A program made the position numbers and the translations under genes. The notes under the pieces are model-generated. The model had not been told where the DNA came from. It saw only the letters and a list, made by a program, of their open reading frames with translations, and searched no databases. Below are positions 1 to 11,538 of a DNA stretch of 64,000 bases, piece by piece; positions within the stretch are counted from its first letter, which is position 1, and every line of letters starts with the position of its first letter. The DNA comes from Cryptomeria japonica (taxonomy: Eukaryota > Streptophyta > Pinopsida > Cupressales > Cupressaceae). The DNA is taken from positions 230,602,803 to 230,666,802 of the forward strand of contig NC_081415.1 of NCBI RefSeq assembly GCF_030272615.1, read 5' to 3'.

Positions 1-1641
1 ATCTCATGCATTTGGAGATGCAATTTGTTGGCAATTTGGAGGAATTGATTATGTGTTACATTGATGTTTGTCATTGATGTCAACACTATCTTATTTGGTT
101 CTCTACCGGATTCTGGTAGAGTGGTTGGAATTTGATGATGACTAGGAGATTTGTCTCTTGTATGTTCCGATTGGTGGAATTGGTTTGGTTTCGTGATTCA
201 TGTGGTTCAAATGCTTGTCACAATAAGTTAGTTTGGGATATGGTGATTGAGAAGCTATCATATGTCTAGTAAGCCTTTTGGTTAATTGTAAGGGTTCTAC
301 TGGAAGAGATTTGTTGAAGATCTTTTGATGTATTCGATAAGTGGTGTTGGTGTGGCTTCTAGAAAGTTATCAGGATGCTGATGATTATCATGTTCGTGTT
401 TGTGTTCCAGTTGATTGGTGGTATTTCATTTGGCTTATGATGACCTATATTGGGTCTGATCTTATTTTTCTACGTTATGGACTAGTTTATGTAATGTGTT
501 GATGGATCCTCCCGATGCGTTACCAGTTGGATTTATTACTTGGTTAATATTATTTCAGTCTTAGGCCGACTTGGTTTATCATTGGTTTGTGGATTTATGT
601 AATGGATTTATTGTATCATCTTTTAGGTGGCCAACCTAATTTTTTAGGTCCCGAGTTGGTATAAATATGGTGTAAGTTCTCTTTATAGATCGTGACATAT
701 GGTATGGGATAAAGGATTATCTGTGTGCGAATAAAGTTATAATCACATGCATAAAGTTTGGTCGATCATAGGTGATGAATTGGGTTTGTATAAGAGGCTT
801 AAGACCTCTGGTATTGAGCTTAACCATATCTGTACTCAAGCATAGGAGATGCTATTCTTACAGTTCATTATTATTTCCGGATTGTAGTCTAGATTTCTTT
901 TGTAGTCAGTGAGGCTCCTTTGTGATGAGCAGTGCACTCTAGGTTGTTGGCCTTCTTGCATGTGCAATCCCCTTATTGTAATCAAATACTTACTATAGAA
1001 GTATTATCTGACTTTGGGTAGGCTTCCATCGTGGTTTTTGCCTTTACCAAGTTTTCCACGTACAAATATTGGTGTTATGTATAGTGGATGCATGGCAATT
1101 ATTTTATGATTTATGTTTGTGCTTAATTGATATATCTGCTATTTCGGTATTTGGTTTATGCATTTTGATAAAAGGTTTCATGTGCTTAAAGTTTCATAAT
1201 ATATTAACAACTAACTCACCCCCCCCTCTCAGTTGTTCATCGGTTATCCTAACACAATCCTTTTTAGTTCAACCTTTTGTTGTTGCAGTGAGTCGTTCTT
1301 TCATATCTTTGTAGTGAGTTGTCTGACATCGACCCATTTTTTTAATTTGGCAGTGAGCCACTCCTTTGTAAACACAATATAACTAGTTACATTATTGTAA
1401 GAGTTAACACTCTTTGTGGTTTTTCCCATTTGGGTTTTCCACATATAATATCCTATGTTTCTCTTGTGGCTGTGTTCTTCATGATTATTCTAGTTTTGTA
1501 GTTTAATATCTATTAAGTATGATAGATGAAGATTGATATTTATGTGGAAGATTAAACTATTGCTAAAAGTTTCTTTTTATATATATGTGGGAATATTAAT
1601 TCACCCCCCTTCTCAATATTTTGGTCCTTTCAACCTAGTCA
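1..1641 (+). repeat. E1 5' LTR, partial and interrupted
   Basis: Bases 1-25 align with the 3' LTR near 5557-5580 (shared GAGATGCAAT). The match resumes at 1255 and runs to CA at 1641, just before the primer site. The gap 26-1254 is a separate LTR. The LTR end has the poly-C tract (about 1603) seen in most LTRs of this window. The first part of this LTR lies left of the window. Confidence 0.8.
26..1254 (+). mobile_element. Solo LTR nested in E1 5' LTR
   Basis: This 1,229-bp block starts TGTTGG and ends AACA. It is flanked by CAATT (21-25) and CAATC (1255-1259), a 4-of-5 match to a 5-bp target duplication. The uninterrupted E1 3' LTR reads GCAATCC at the same place. It has the usual landmarks: a GTGGTTTTTG...GTTTTCCACG block near 1030-1060 and CACCCCCCCC followed by CTCTCAG near 1217-1231. 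It has no internal region, so it is a recombination remnant. The short reading frame at 1069-1314 lies inside it and is not a gene. Confidence 0.8.
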
Positions 1642-1646
1642 ACAAT

Positions 1647-1658
1647 TGGTATCAGAGC
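1647..1658 (+). other. E1 primer binding site (tRNA-iMet type)
   Basis: TGGTATCAGAGC starts 5 bases after the 5' LTR end. It is complementary to the 3' end of initiator methionine tRNA, the usual primer of plant copia-like elements. The match is perfect, unlike E2 and E3, which have one change. Confidence 0.9.
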
Positions 1659-1711
1659 CTTGGTCCCTTGCTTGAAAGATTAACTGCTTGAGGGAGATTC
1701 ATGTTGGTTGA

Positions 1712-2743
1712 ATGATGGCACCTATATGCATGACCAAAGATTTTAAGTTGGATGAAGATTTGAAGACAACCCTTGAAGATTTGGAAAGTGTTGAATCAAA
1801 GAATGAAGAACTAAAAGGGAATGTGAAGATAGAAAATGAATGTGTGCAAAAGCTAAGAGAGAATTTCATTCATAAATTCAAACTGAGGCATAAGGAGATT
1901 AACAATCAGTTGAAGTAGGTGAATGAGACTATTAAAGATCTGATGTAGAAGATTGAGGAGAAAGACAAGATAAAGCAATCCTTGATAGAAACAATCAAGC
2001 AAAAGTGTGAAGAATGTGAAAAGATAGAGCAAGAGGTGAAGAATCTGGAAGTAGAAAATAAAATCCTTGACAATAGTAAGCTCCTGGAAGATTTGATCAA
2101 CATGTAGCAAGTTAACTTGGATAAGACTGGAATTGGCTTTCAATTCGGTATGTGTTTGGATCAAAATGACAAAAAGGAAAACAAAGAAGTCAAAGCTAAA
2201 GTGGAGAAGAAGTTAGAAGATCAGAGAAAATCATGGAATCAAAATTCTAATGCAAGAATACCACCAATTTGACAACCTAATACAAAAAGGTACCCATCTT
2301 TTAATGGCTATTATTTTCAATGCAATAAATTTGGACATAAGGTAGAAAGCTGCAGAATCATTCAGTGTTATAGTTGCAAGAGGTTTGGTCATAAAGAAAA
2401 TCATTTTAGAAACCATGGTATGAGTTAGAATCATAATCCGATTGAAACAAACATAAAGAGTTACAACTTTCATGGATACTGTTATAATTGCAATAACTAA
2501 GAACATTATTCTAATCAATGTAGAAATAGAAATGTAGAGAAATTTATCAAGAAAACTATAATAAAGAATGACGAATCAAAGAATAAAGAAAAATTGGTTT
2601 GGAGAAAGAAGAGTGAGAACAAGGAAGTGAGCCTGATTTACCAGAATCCAGTGCAAGCACCTATTCCTCTAGTAACTAAGTATAGTGCTTTGGTTCAGGG
2701 GGAGTTCCTTTTGAAAGAAAAATCTTCTGTCCTCCCCGTCTGA
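1712..2743 (+). pseudogene. E1 gag-like ORF: coiled coil plus zinc knuckles
   Basis: One frame runs about 343 codons from ATG 1712 with several in-frame stops (first at 1916). The first half is charged and heptad-like, rich in E, K and L, consistent with a coiled coil. The second half (about 2300-2520) has three CCHC-type knuckles. The first has lost its first Cys. The second, CYSCKRFGHKENHF, has Phe for the last Cys. The third has a stop inside it. CCHC knuckles bind nucleic acid in retroelement Gag, so an RNA-packaging role is inferred. It lies 54 bases after the primer site, where gag is expected. No protease follows. Confidence 0.65.
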
Positions 2744-3035
2744 GTGGATCATGTCATTGATCTGTCATGAATGTTCTTTAAGTTCTTTAAAGGCTATTCG
2801 CTAATCGAAGGAATTTTGATGACATCATTGATAAGATAGTTCTTGGCGAAAAAACCCCAAGGGAAGTTTTTCAGCAATATAAGTATCAACTTTTTAAATT
2901 CATTCTTCTATTATCAGTTATTCATGCTTAAGAATATTGAGAGCAATAGAGAAGTAGAAAAACAAGAGAGTGGTGTGAGCAATCATAGAAGGAAAAATGA
3001 TTGTTGAAGAATCTAGAAGTGAAGAATTTTAGGTT

Positions 3036-3611
3036 TTGGATAAGGTGTTCCTAGATGAATTTCACTTGGAGAAAATTAGAGAGGTTGAAGCTGGTTTGAG
3101 TAATGTTGAGTTACAAAGAGTCAAAGGATTGGAAAGAAAAGGTATGAATCTTTGGACAAACTTTCTTTGGTTTGATAATGCAAATTTAATCAGGTTGATC
3201 CTTATCTATGTAGGAGATGAAAATATTATGTTAGATAAACCCTACCCCTTCTCGAAGGAGGTTATCTCTATGATCACCAGTTTGTGAGATAGTGGAGAAG
3301 TTTTGGCAAAGAAACCAATCTTGAACAAAGAAGCGGAAGCCCTAATTGGCATGAAGGGTGATCATCGAGAATTGATCATTAACACTATCACCAACCCTAT
3401 GGTAAGGTATGTAGCCTATGAAATTTCTTATAAAATCTATTTCAAGAATAGGGAAGGTGCCACCTCGACAATTGCAGTATATATGACACATATGGTTGTG
3501 ATGGAAAACAAATCATTCAACTTGTGTGAATTATTGAGACCATTGTTGTTAGAAAATGTTAATATGACAAAAAAAGGAATTATCATTTTTGGTTTGGTTC
3601 ATTGCTTGTGA
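3036..3611 (+). pseudogene. E1 second ORF, unrecognised
   Basis: Two open stretches (3036-3287 and 3303-3611) lie in the same frame, separated by one TGA at 3285, so this was one frame of about 190 codons. It contains PYPFSKEVISMITSL, KGDHRELIINTITNPM and a hydrophobic/aromatic stretch around YEISYKIYFKN. I see no pol motif and do not recognise the family. Its place after the gag-like frame, together with the following coiled-coil frame, suggests a globular-then-coil layout. The real start may lie upstream. Confidence 0.45.
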
Positions 3612-4008
3612 GTTTGGGATCCCTTCTGGCAAAAAAAAACTATATGGGAGTCTGGTGTTCTGATTGCAATAGAAATATTTAGATATCTAAATAGTCTGAA
3701 TAATAAAGAGGAAGTCTATGATGCCTATTTCAAATATTTTCTAGGCACGTAGAGTGTTGGCCTGGTATCTTTTGTTTTTGGTTTTGGAGGCTCTTCCTTG
3801 AGAAAGAAGAAAAGAAGATAGTCTACTCTCAATAAAATTTGTGTGACGTGGCTAACTTCAGTTGAGTTAAATAGAATTGAAAGCATTCTATCGAATCATT
3901 TGATCCGGATAACATGAGCATTAAGAATATTAGTAATTTACTTCCAGAATCCTTGAATGAGGTTCTAAAGTAGAAGTATCTGAAGAAAAAGGTTTGGATA
4001 TGTAGAAT

Positions 4009-4533
4009 TTGTTGAATGAATATGTTGATGTGAAAAAGATCTCATTAGCATGTATTAAGGAATTGAGGAACTGTACCTACAGTGCTAGAAGAGTTTACAT
4101 GTATTGTATCTCTTGGCTGATAGATGCAATGAAGCACAAAAGCAAAATTGATGCTATCGAAAATGAGTTGACAACTTTAAGCAAATCTTTTGATTTTCTG
4201 GATGATAAGGATGGTGAGCAGAGGAAAAGAATCAACTTTCTTCAAGATGAACTCTTATTCTTGCAAAGGCAGAAAGAAGACCTTGTGAACATGTTTTGGA
4301 AAGTGAAGGAGATTTTTGAGGATAAATTGGAGCATTTTTCAATGTTTCTTGGAAGTGTAGTTGAGTATGAAAAAAACCCATATGCTCTAGATAATTTTTC
4401 TCATGCAGTTGATCTTTTGGTGGAATGTAGAAGGCTTTCAATCAACATTAAATTGGTCGTAAATTCTTGGGAAGTTCTTCTTCCAGATTTGAAGGACAAA
4501 TACAATCTTATCTTTCTAAAGAAGAGTAGTTGA
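4009..4533 (+). pseudogene. E1 third ORF, coiled-coil protein fragment
   Basis: An open frame of 174 codons rich in E, K, L and D, with heptad-like spacing in residues 40-110 (for example NELTTLSKSFDFL and INFLQDELLFLQRQKEDL). It is probably an internal piece of a longer frame joined by frameshift to 3036-3611. No catalytic motif is visible. The stop at 4531 is followed by about 220 bp of noncoding DNA and the polypurine tract, so it occupies the 3'-terminal coding position. Function is unknown; self-association or structure is an inference from the coil. Confidence 0.45.
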
Positions 4534-4638
4534 AGGTTCTTGTGTGGTATTCAATTTTTGATATTTTGCAGTTGTATATATTATGTCTTTTTCTTCGTTC
4601 TTCTTTTTTTCATCAAAGACATCCTTTGTCCTTAATCT

Positions 4639-4757
4639 CAAAAGGGGGAGAAAGGAATGTGGTTTCTTGGACTTGAGGAGTTGCATAAGAAAGGGGGAGT
4701 TGTATCACATGCAGATATATTTTGGATATGTTTTACCATCAATGACAAAGGGGGAGA
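4639..4757 (+). other. E1 polypurine tracts (three copies)
   Basis: Three G-runs in A-rich context precede the 3' LTR: AAAAGGGGGAGAAAGG near 4640, GAAAGGGGGAGTTG near 4690, and AAAGGGGGAGA at 4747-4757. The last abuts the LTR start TGTTAG (4759) and would prime plus-strand synthesis. The others are extra tracts as in E2 and E5. Multiplied polypurine tracts are described for Sirevirus copia elements. Confidence 0.7.
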
Positions 4758-4758
4758 T

Positions 4759-5963
4759 TGTTAGAATTGTGTGAATATTATTTTCATTGATATCAAACTA
4801 GCTATCTAGGTTGGACCAGATAGTATATGCAGTTCTGTATTATCTGGATTGGTCCAGATACTATATGTAGTTGGTATGTGCAGCTATTTGTTATGGACAG
4901 ATGTTATGATGTAGTTAGATGGAGGTGATATGATGAGGTAATAACTGGAAGATCTTAGTTCCAAAATTTTGAGTTCTTATTAGTCCCAGTATTAGTTATG
5001 AGTGCCGGTATTAGTTGTTTTGGTCATGATAGTAGTATCTCTTCAAGTTTTGTGTTGCGATATTCTTGATATGCATGGAGTCTATATCTTTGGAAGATTG
5101 GAGATGTTATGCTTAATTTTGTAGTAATGGGTCAGTATCTTTGGGTCTAGGTGACCTTGCCCCATTCCAGTAATATTGGTATATGCATTGGCAAATGAAG
5201 TATGAAAAAGGAAGCGTGTAGGGATCTTGCGGAGGCTAATGTGAGTGTCTTGTTTATGTTGGATAATGTCTTGGGCTTGGCTGACACACTATTTTGTGTT
5301 TGTATCCTCTGGTATATATATATAGTATATGTATGGTAGAGATAGTATGTGTGAAAAAGAGATTGAGAAAGTATATGAGGTGTGTATGCGGAAGATAGCA
5401 GAGAAGCAATGTGTGTAGTGTGAGTTGCAGAAAGCGAAGGCAGATAGTTTTGCAGTGGTTCTTCATTGGACCTTCTGTAGGATAACTATACAAATATATT
5501 TAACTAGATCTACTGTAGGGTTTGTGAATTGTGATATGAGATTAATCTTAGAACTGATCTCATGAATTTTGAGATGCAATCCTTTTTTGTTCAACCTTTT
5601 ATTGTTGCAGGGAGCATTCCAGTAGTGATCCATTCATTCGTATCTTTAGAGTGAGCAGTATGACAGTGAGCTACTCCTTTGTAAACACCATATAACTAGT
5701 TATATTATCCTAAGAGTTAACACTCTTTGTGGTTTTTTCCATTTGGGTTTTCCATGTATAAAATTTGGTGTTTCTCTTGCAGTTGTGTTCTTCATGGTTA
5801 TTCGACATTTGTAGTTTTATATTTTTTAAGTATGATAGATGAATTTTGATATTTCTGCACAAGATTAAAGTTTTGTTAAAAGTTTTTATTTATTTATTTA
5901 TTTATATGGGAATATTGATCCCCCCCCTCCCCGCTTAGTTTTTTGGTTCTTTCAACCTAGTCA
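4759..5963 (+). repeat. E1 3' LTR
   Basis: Starts TGTTAGAATTG just after the polypurine tract and ends CCTAGTCA. Length is 1,205 bp. It has the GTGGTTTTTTCCATTTGGG block near 5729 and a poly-C tract near 5921. A TA-rich stretch (TATATATATA near 5312) could be the LTR promoter TATA region. Confidence 0.85.
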
Positions 5964-5970
5964 ATAGAGA

Positions 5971-6857
5971 TGTTATCATTAAGCATTTAAAAGTAGTTTA
6001 AATCTTTTTGTTAAGCTATTTTTAATGATCTCAGGTTGAGTAACAAATTGGTTGGTTTTGGACTGGTAAAACAATTTTATGGAGGCTTCATGTGTTCAAT
6101 GGAAAATGAAGATGTTCTACTATAGTTTTTAATTTGGTTTGGAACAGAAAAATGCAGTTAAAGATTGGGAACAAAAAGACAAACTGTGATTCAAAATGGA
6201 ATATGGTATAAAAGAGTTTAACAGTTATGCACACTATTTTGAAATAGAGAGAAAAGGAATCACTTACATATAGGTGCCAATATGATTTTTTCTTAATGTT
6301 AAATGAGTTTGTGCAGAAAGTTCATATATCACAAAGAAGAATTGATTGAAACTTTGAAAAAGAGATTGCTATATGCTTTGTCATGTATACATCTTTTTTA
6401 TTTGAAGATTTATGTGAAAGATTCAGAGGAAATAATATCTTTACACATTATTGTGTAAAACTCAATAAAGAGGAAAGTTGTTTTGAAGTGAAAATAGAGG
6501 AAGATCTTTGTATTGTATTTATTCTTATCAAGTGGAGACAGTGTGTGTAAAAGCCAATGAGGCATCTATATATTTATGATAACAATGAGACATATACATT
6601 GTAATCATTGAGACTCTTCATAGTGAATGATTCATAAGTGTTTTTTCACCCTAAGTGGTTTCACCCTTTAAGGGTTTTCCACTTCAAAAATACTAGTGTC
6701 ATTGTCCCTGTGATATGTTTGATACTTCTTATCTTGATTGGTCAATTTGCGCATTACAAAGTTCGTTTGTTATGAAATAGGACTTAAGTTTAAATTGAAG
6801 ATACATTTATTAGTCATTGATTCACCCCCCCTCTCAGTGACCCAAATTATTCCATCA
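5971..6857 (+). repeat. LTR-like fragment of another family
   Basis: It starts TGTTATCATT and ends near CCATCA. It contains GTGGTTTCACCC...GGGTTTTCCAC near 6655-6680 and CACCCCCCCTCTCAG near 6824-6838, both LTR landmarks here. No target duplication is visible (AGAGA left, TTTTC right) and no primer site follows, so the ends are approximate. It lies only 7 bp after E1. Confidence 0.5.
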
Positions 6858-7740
6858 TTTTCAAGGGTCTTTATGGACTTAGTTGTTTAATTTTGTACTT
6901 TGCATCCCCTGGCTCACCTTTAGCACTAGTTCAACTGAGGTAGAGTGAAGGTCAGTTTGTTCCTTGAAGTTCATCACTTTGAGGGTAGAAAATCCCATCT
7001 TCTACAATATGTATATGTATATTCTCTTTAAATAAATTCAAATTTATTTGTATAACTACATACATATATAGATGTATTATTTTACGTATATATGTGTATG
7101 CATATATGTGTTTACTCTCAAAATATATATGTACATAAAGTAATTTATCATAAAGGTGATAAGATCTCTATAGTTATATTTAATAATGAAGGGGAGATTT
7201 AATTCTAAACAAAAGACCTACACAAGGTCAAACACTAGGGTTTAATGATGACAACATACAAAACATAAATACCCATCACAAACTAATTGTGACCCTTAGT
7301 AATGACCACAAAAACTCAAGTGTGTGTGAAGATCTCAAGACAACATCAACACATTTTCTTTTTGTCTACAATCCTCTTCCGGATTATTCTCTCCCTCCTC
7401 ATCTTCAATAGGGTAAACCTGCCAACTTCCTTCCTAGATAACACTTGGAAAACCAATCACGTACAGTTAGTCCATTTACATTTAAAACATCAAAATCCAT
7501 GATAACAACATTTAATAATAATGTTTGCAATTTAATTTTATCACATAACAAACTTCAGAATTCATATATTTCCACACAAGCATCTCAATCACATTTCATA
7601 ATATTTCAACATCATAATACGAGATAAATAATGATTCATCCAATGTCATAGTAATTTTCTCGTATTAACATAAAATTTAAAAGTAAATACTAGTTAGAAT
7701 TGGAATGAAATTTTAATCCAAAATTGGGATGTAACATTAT
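6858..7740. other. AT-rich spacer without recognised features
   Basis: This stretch includes a TA-rich segment (about 6998-7130) with alternating TATATG words and no convincing coding frame. The small frames at 7302-7627 have no recognisable motif. A purine tract (GAAGGGGAGA near 7189) resembles a polypurine tract, but no LTR start follows it. Confidence 0.4.
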
Positions 7741-8440
7741 GGTAACTTTTGACTTTTCATTGCATGCATCTAACAATTTTTGCATCAACAAAAAAATTAT
7801 TGCCCTAAGAAAATGGTTATGAGACATGAAAATCAGAGATATTATTGTAGAGGGTCCTCACATGATCATGTAGGTTCAAACATATTATTTGTATGTGTCT
7901 CAAATTTTGAGAAATAACCCGTCAAAGTTTTATAGTTTTTTGAACTTAGGGCACTTAAGAGATAACACCACTACGACATGGACCTAAATGTTCAAGTGAG
8001 TTGGGAAGAAAAATAGGAGCATGCCTATAATAAACCTACCTACCTAGACATGTTTACATTGATAATTTGTGACCATGATAAATAAAATGAACATTAGGCT
8101 ACCTTGCAACTTTGCATTGCATACATTTGATGATTTTTGCTTCAACAAAAAAATTGATGCCCTAGGAAAATGGTTCTAAGTATTGAAAATATGACATAGG
8201 TTATTGTAGAGGGTCCTCACATGAAGCTATAGGTTCAAACAAATTATTTGTATGTTCCTCAAATTTTGAGAAACAACCTATCAAAGGTTGATTTTTTTTT
8301 TGAACTTAGGGTCCTTAAGAGATAGCCTCACTATGATATGGCCCTAAACATTTGAGAAAGTTAGGAAGAAAAATAGGAGCATGCTTAGAATAAACATACC
8401 TAATGAGATGTGTTTTCACTGACGTTCATGACCATGACAA
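7741..8440. repeat. Imperfect tandem duplication, about 359-bp unit
   Basis: Two adjacent copies (about 7741-8098 and 8099-8440) share blocks in the same order, including TTGTAGAGGGTCCTCACATGA at 7846 and 8205, CTCAAATTTTGAGAAA, and AGAAAAATAGGAGCATGC. The offset is 359 bases. The copies differ at many sites, so the duplication is old. I see no coding frame. Confidence 0.85.
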
Positions 8441-8830
8441 TTTTTTTTTATCGTTTTACAAGTTATTGCAACTTTTTGTAAATTTTTGCAAATTTTGAAA
8501 CTTTTTACAAATTTTGCGATTTTTGGCAACTTTTTGTGCACTCTCAATGCATATTATTGATATGTTCTTTTGGTTCAATTTTTTCTATGCATGCACAATC
8601 TCAAGATGTTATGAGTTCACAATTTTGAAGTATTACAGTCCTATTGTCAGAGATATCACTTGTCTTCATGGTGGAACCTAGTGTAAAGGTAAAATTATAA
8701 CCTTTTTATGTCTTATCATGTCCATATATTTTTCAAGGACTATGAGGGATTTATTTTGACCCAACAAAGCATAAATATTATAGGGGGGAAGAGAATACAT
8801 AGACCACTTAGAAGAAGATACTATGACATG
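8441..8830. other. AT-rich spacer
   Basis: A run of near-repeated words (TTTTTGCAA/TTTTGCGA variants, about 8460-8535) gives a simple periodic texture. No reading frame or element end is visible. Confidence 0.35.
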
Positions 8831-8920
8831 CATGTTCAATAATTAGGCGATCATAGACATAGTAATTAATCTATTCATGTTCAATAATTAGGTGATCATA
8901 GACATAGTGATTCATCTATT
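8831..8920. repeat. 45-bp direct tandem repeat, two copies
   Basis: The units 8831-8875 and 8876-8920 both start CATGTTCAATAATTAGG and differ at only a few positions. The high identity suggests a recent slippage or duplication event. Confidence 0.85.
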
Positions 8921-9355
8921 TAATCACAGGTGTACTAAGTAATTTTTTTAATAACGTAAAGAAAATTTAGAAAGAGTAAAAGAAGTAGAATATAAAATTG
9001 AATCCAATTTTGATTACTTGTTATCAGTCATTACTAAGAATCCATGTTTGGATTGATAGCATTAGAAATATGGTCATAAAATTTGGTAAAGTTGTCCAAA
9101 GAAACCAAATTTAACACTTAGAATATATAGATGGATTACCAATTGTAAGTCATAAGTTGTATTGAAGTGCAATATCATTTAGATTCTATAACATGCTATT
9201 CTTCATAACTAAACCATACTAAACTGATTATACTTCCAAAATATATATTTCAAAGTAAGAAGACTTGCACACAAGGAACAAATTAAATGAAATATCAACT
9301 TTTGTATATCAAAATGTAGAATAATTATGCATGTACGTATATAAAAATGACACAT

Positions 9356-9487
9356 ATGTGGCATATCCCATATAGAGATCTAAATACAAAATGTGGCATC
9401 TGCCATATAGATCCAAATACAAAATGTGGCATATGACATATAGATCTAAATGCAATATGTGACATATGCCATATAGATCTAAAAGTG
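9356..9487. repeat. 33-bp minisatellite, four copies
   Basis: Units start ATGTGGCAT or ATGTGACAT at 9356, 9391, 9424 and 9457. The first is 35 bp and the others 33 bp. Each holds CCATATAGATC-like sequence. Because 33 is a multiple of three, an 11-residue repeat is open on the minus strand (9325-9507), but that is a by-product of period length and not a gene call. Confidence 0.85.
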
Positions 9488-9883
9488 ATTCTGTGCATCT
9501 CTAGCAAATACTAAACTACTAGTGGATCGTCAAAATGAAGCTTCTTTGAGGTACTTTGTGCCTCTAAAGATAACCGCATAATAACAATACAAACGATAAA
9601 TTAAATTAATTATGTACTAGATAATTTATAATAACATCAAAATCAATACGCACATTGAATTATAATTTCCTTGAATTGAATTTTGATAACCTCATTTGTT
9701 AGTATTATCCCTGAAAGACAATTCATTTATGGTGCTCCCCTAGGGCAATCAGGATTCCTAGAATATACTATTGGCAGATGCTCCATGACATAATGAACTT
9801 GGCAAAAAGACTATAATATGAACAAAATAAAATTGACACAAATTAGTATATAATTTAATTGACAATGAAACTTAAACTAAACA
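9488..9883. other. Spacer left of E3
   Basis: AT-rich sequence with no recognised gene or element end. It is the outermost left flank of the nested block. The five bases before E3 (9879-9883, AAACA) are the expected target duplication, but the partner lies right of the window. Confidence 0.35.
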
Positions 9884-10872
9884 TGTTGAATATCTCGGAT
9901 AACTTGGGTGGATGGGTGAATCAGTTGTACATTAAAATTATTTTTCTTTTCCCATAGAAACAAATTTGGTATACTAATCTCAGTTTACTTAACCATAAGT
10001 ATATGTAAACACGAAAGATCAAACACATGAAACATCGGATATGATGTGGAAAACCCAAGAAGGGAAAGACCACAGGGAATGTTATTTCTCAATATAAAAA
10101 CCACTGTTAGGGTGACATCGGTTAAGGTAATTTTTACAAGATGGCTCATCGCTAGAAATATTCATCGCAGGTGGGCTCACAACCTGGCTAAAAAAACCAA
10201 AAAAAGAAAGATGACTCACGGCCTAGAAGAAGAAGAAAGAAAGAAAGAATCCACCATTGAAACACAAAGATGACTTGTAAGAAGAAACCTTAGGCTCATT
10301 ACCACAAGTACCAAAAAACATTAACACACAACATATTGATCATCTGCAACCAATCATAACTTCACACAAACCAACAAAAGATAGATCTTCTTTTCAATCC
10401 AATTTCTCTATTTCTTTCTCATATTAATCTTTACAATCATTCTTCATTTATATTGATCTCCAAAATAGAATTCTCAAGTCGACCAAGGAGATAAAGAGAA
10501 ACAATTCAAAATAGGTCCTCACTTAGCATTCCCATAATGGGAAGGAATGAAAAGTGGACCACACCATGATGCAACAACACATTATCCAAACACCAAAATA
10601 ACCAAAGAAAAAGATAGAGCATCTGTGGTTAACAAGACTCAAACAAATCATATCCAAAACCACAACTCTGAAGAACACCAACATGTACTGAATTGGAATA
10701 AAAAAGATAAACACATGAATAACCTAAATCTAAAATCTCATTAACAAAACTGGAAATGCAAAGGAATGCAGAGAACCACAACTTCTACTAGAAAACATTG
10801 TTAATGCATAGACTTCTAAAGAAAATCTTTTGGACCTCCAAAACATGAGAGAAAGATCTCAAGGCACTATCC
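9884..10872 (-). repeat. E3 3' LTR, terminal portion
   Basis: On the minus strand this is the end of the LTR, finishing ...GATATTCAACA. The first 60 bases match 63524-63585. It contains the shared LTR block as GTGGAAAACCC...GGGAAAGACCAC near 10046-10072. It is cut at 10872 by E2 and continues at 25678. The frames at 10046-10744 lie inside it and are not genes. Confidence 0.8.
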
Positions 10873-11538
10873 TATTGGCATTTGCATGAACATTTCATTA
10901 ATGATATGTTATGTTGTCATTGATGTCAATTATCCGGTAATGATATTGTTGATATTATTGTAATATTGTTTTGTAACCGGTAGGAAGACCTAAGTGAAGG
11001 AAACTGTAACTGGTAGGTAAGTTTGTGGAGTGAACTGATATTGCTATGTATAGGAGAGTTGAACCAGTAAACCCTACCTATTTTTTTTGATAAACCCTAA
11101 TTAATTAAGTTTTATGAATTGGTTATATTGGTTTATGATATGATGATGAGCAGTAATGATTATGACACGTATGATTATTGTATGAAGAGAATCTCAAGTG
11201 ATTTTGGCACATTGATGAAACCATTTTTGTCTAGGGAATGAGCAAGTATATTTCATATAAAGCAAAGTGCGTGATGAGTTACTAAGTTTGATGAAGTGAT
11301 GATCAAGGAGTGGTTGAGGTTTTCTTGATTGATGTGCAAAGATTGCTATGTAATCCAATGATCATACTTGAACTGGCTTGTTTATAATCTCTATGAGAGG
11401 ATTCAATTTTTGTTGTGTTACCAACCTAATTGATTTGTTTATAAGGTCGATGAATTGTTTAGTTTTAGAGTTGGCAAAGTTTTAGTTGTGTGTGTGGTTT
11501 CCAAACTAGATGATGTATTTGTAGTTTGAGTAAAGGCA
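10873..11538 (+). repeat. E2 5' LTR, left part
   Basis: It matches 24252-24917 of the 3' LTR. It starts TATTGGCATTTGC where the inner copy starts TGTTGGCATTTGC, so the terminal TG has become TA. It contains TAAACCCTA words near 11090. It is broken at GAGTAAAGGCA by the 6-kb insertion. Confidence 0.9.

Larger units (their letters stand above)
1..5963 (+). mobile_element. E1: non-autonomous LTR retrotransposon, 5' end cut by window edge
   Basis: The element has a 3' LTR at 4759-5963, a tRNA-iMet-type primer site at 1647-1658 and a polypurine tract at 4747-4757. The last part of the 5' LTR (1-25 plus 1255-1641) matches 5557-5963 of the 3' LTR. The internal region of about 3.1 kb holds a degenerate gag-like frame with zinc knuckles and two further frames (3036-3611, 4009-4533). 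I see no protease, integrase, reverse transcriptase or RNase H. It would therefore need enzymes from another element. The left target duplication lies outside the window. Confidence 0.8.

Noticed and set aside
5971-6857. Clean solo LTR with target duplication
   Set aside because: Flanks AGAGA and TTTTC do not match, so only an LTR-like fragment is claimed.
7302-7627. Two overlapping plus-strand frames as host genes
   Set aside because: Short, low-complexity and without motifs, start context or splice structure.
9325-9507. Repetitive His/Met/Phe-rich 60-residue frame
   Set aside because: It is produced by the 33-bp minisatellite period.
10046-10744. Charged 75- and 65-codon frames
   Set aside because: They fall inside the E3 3' LTR.
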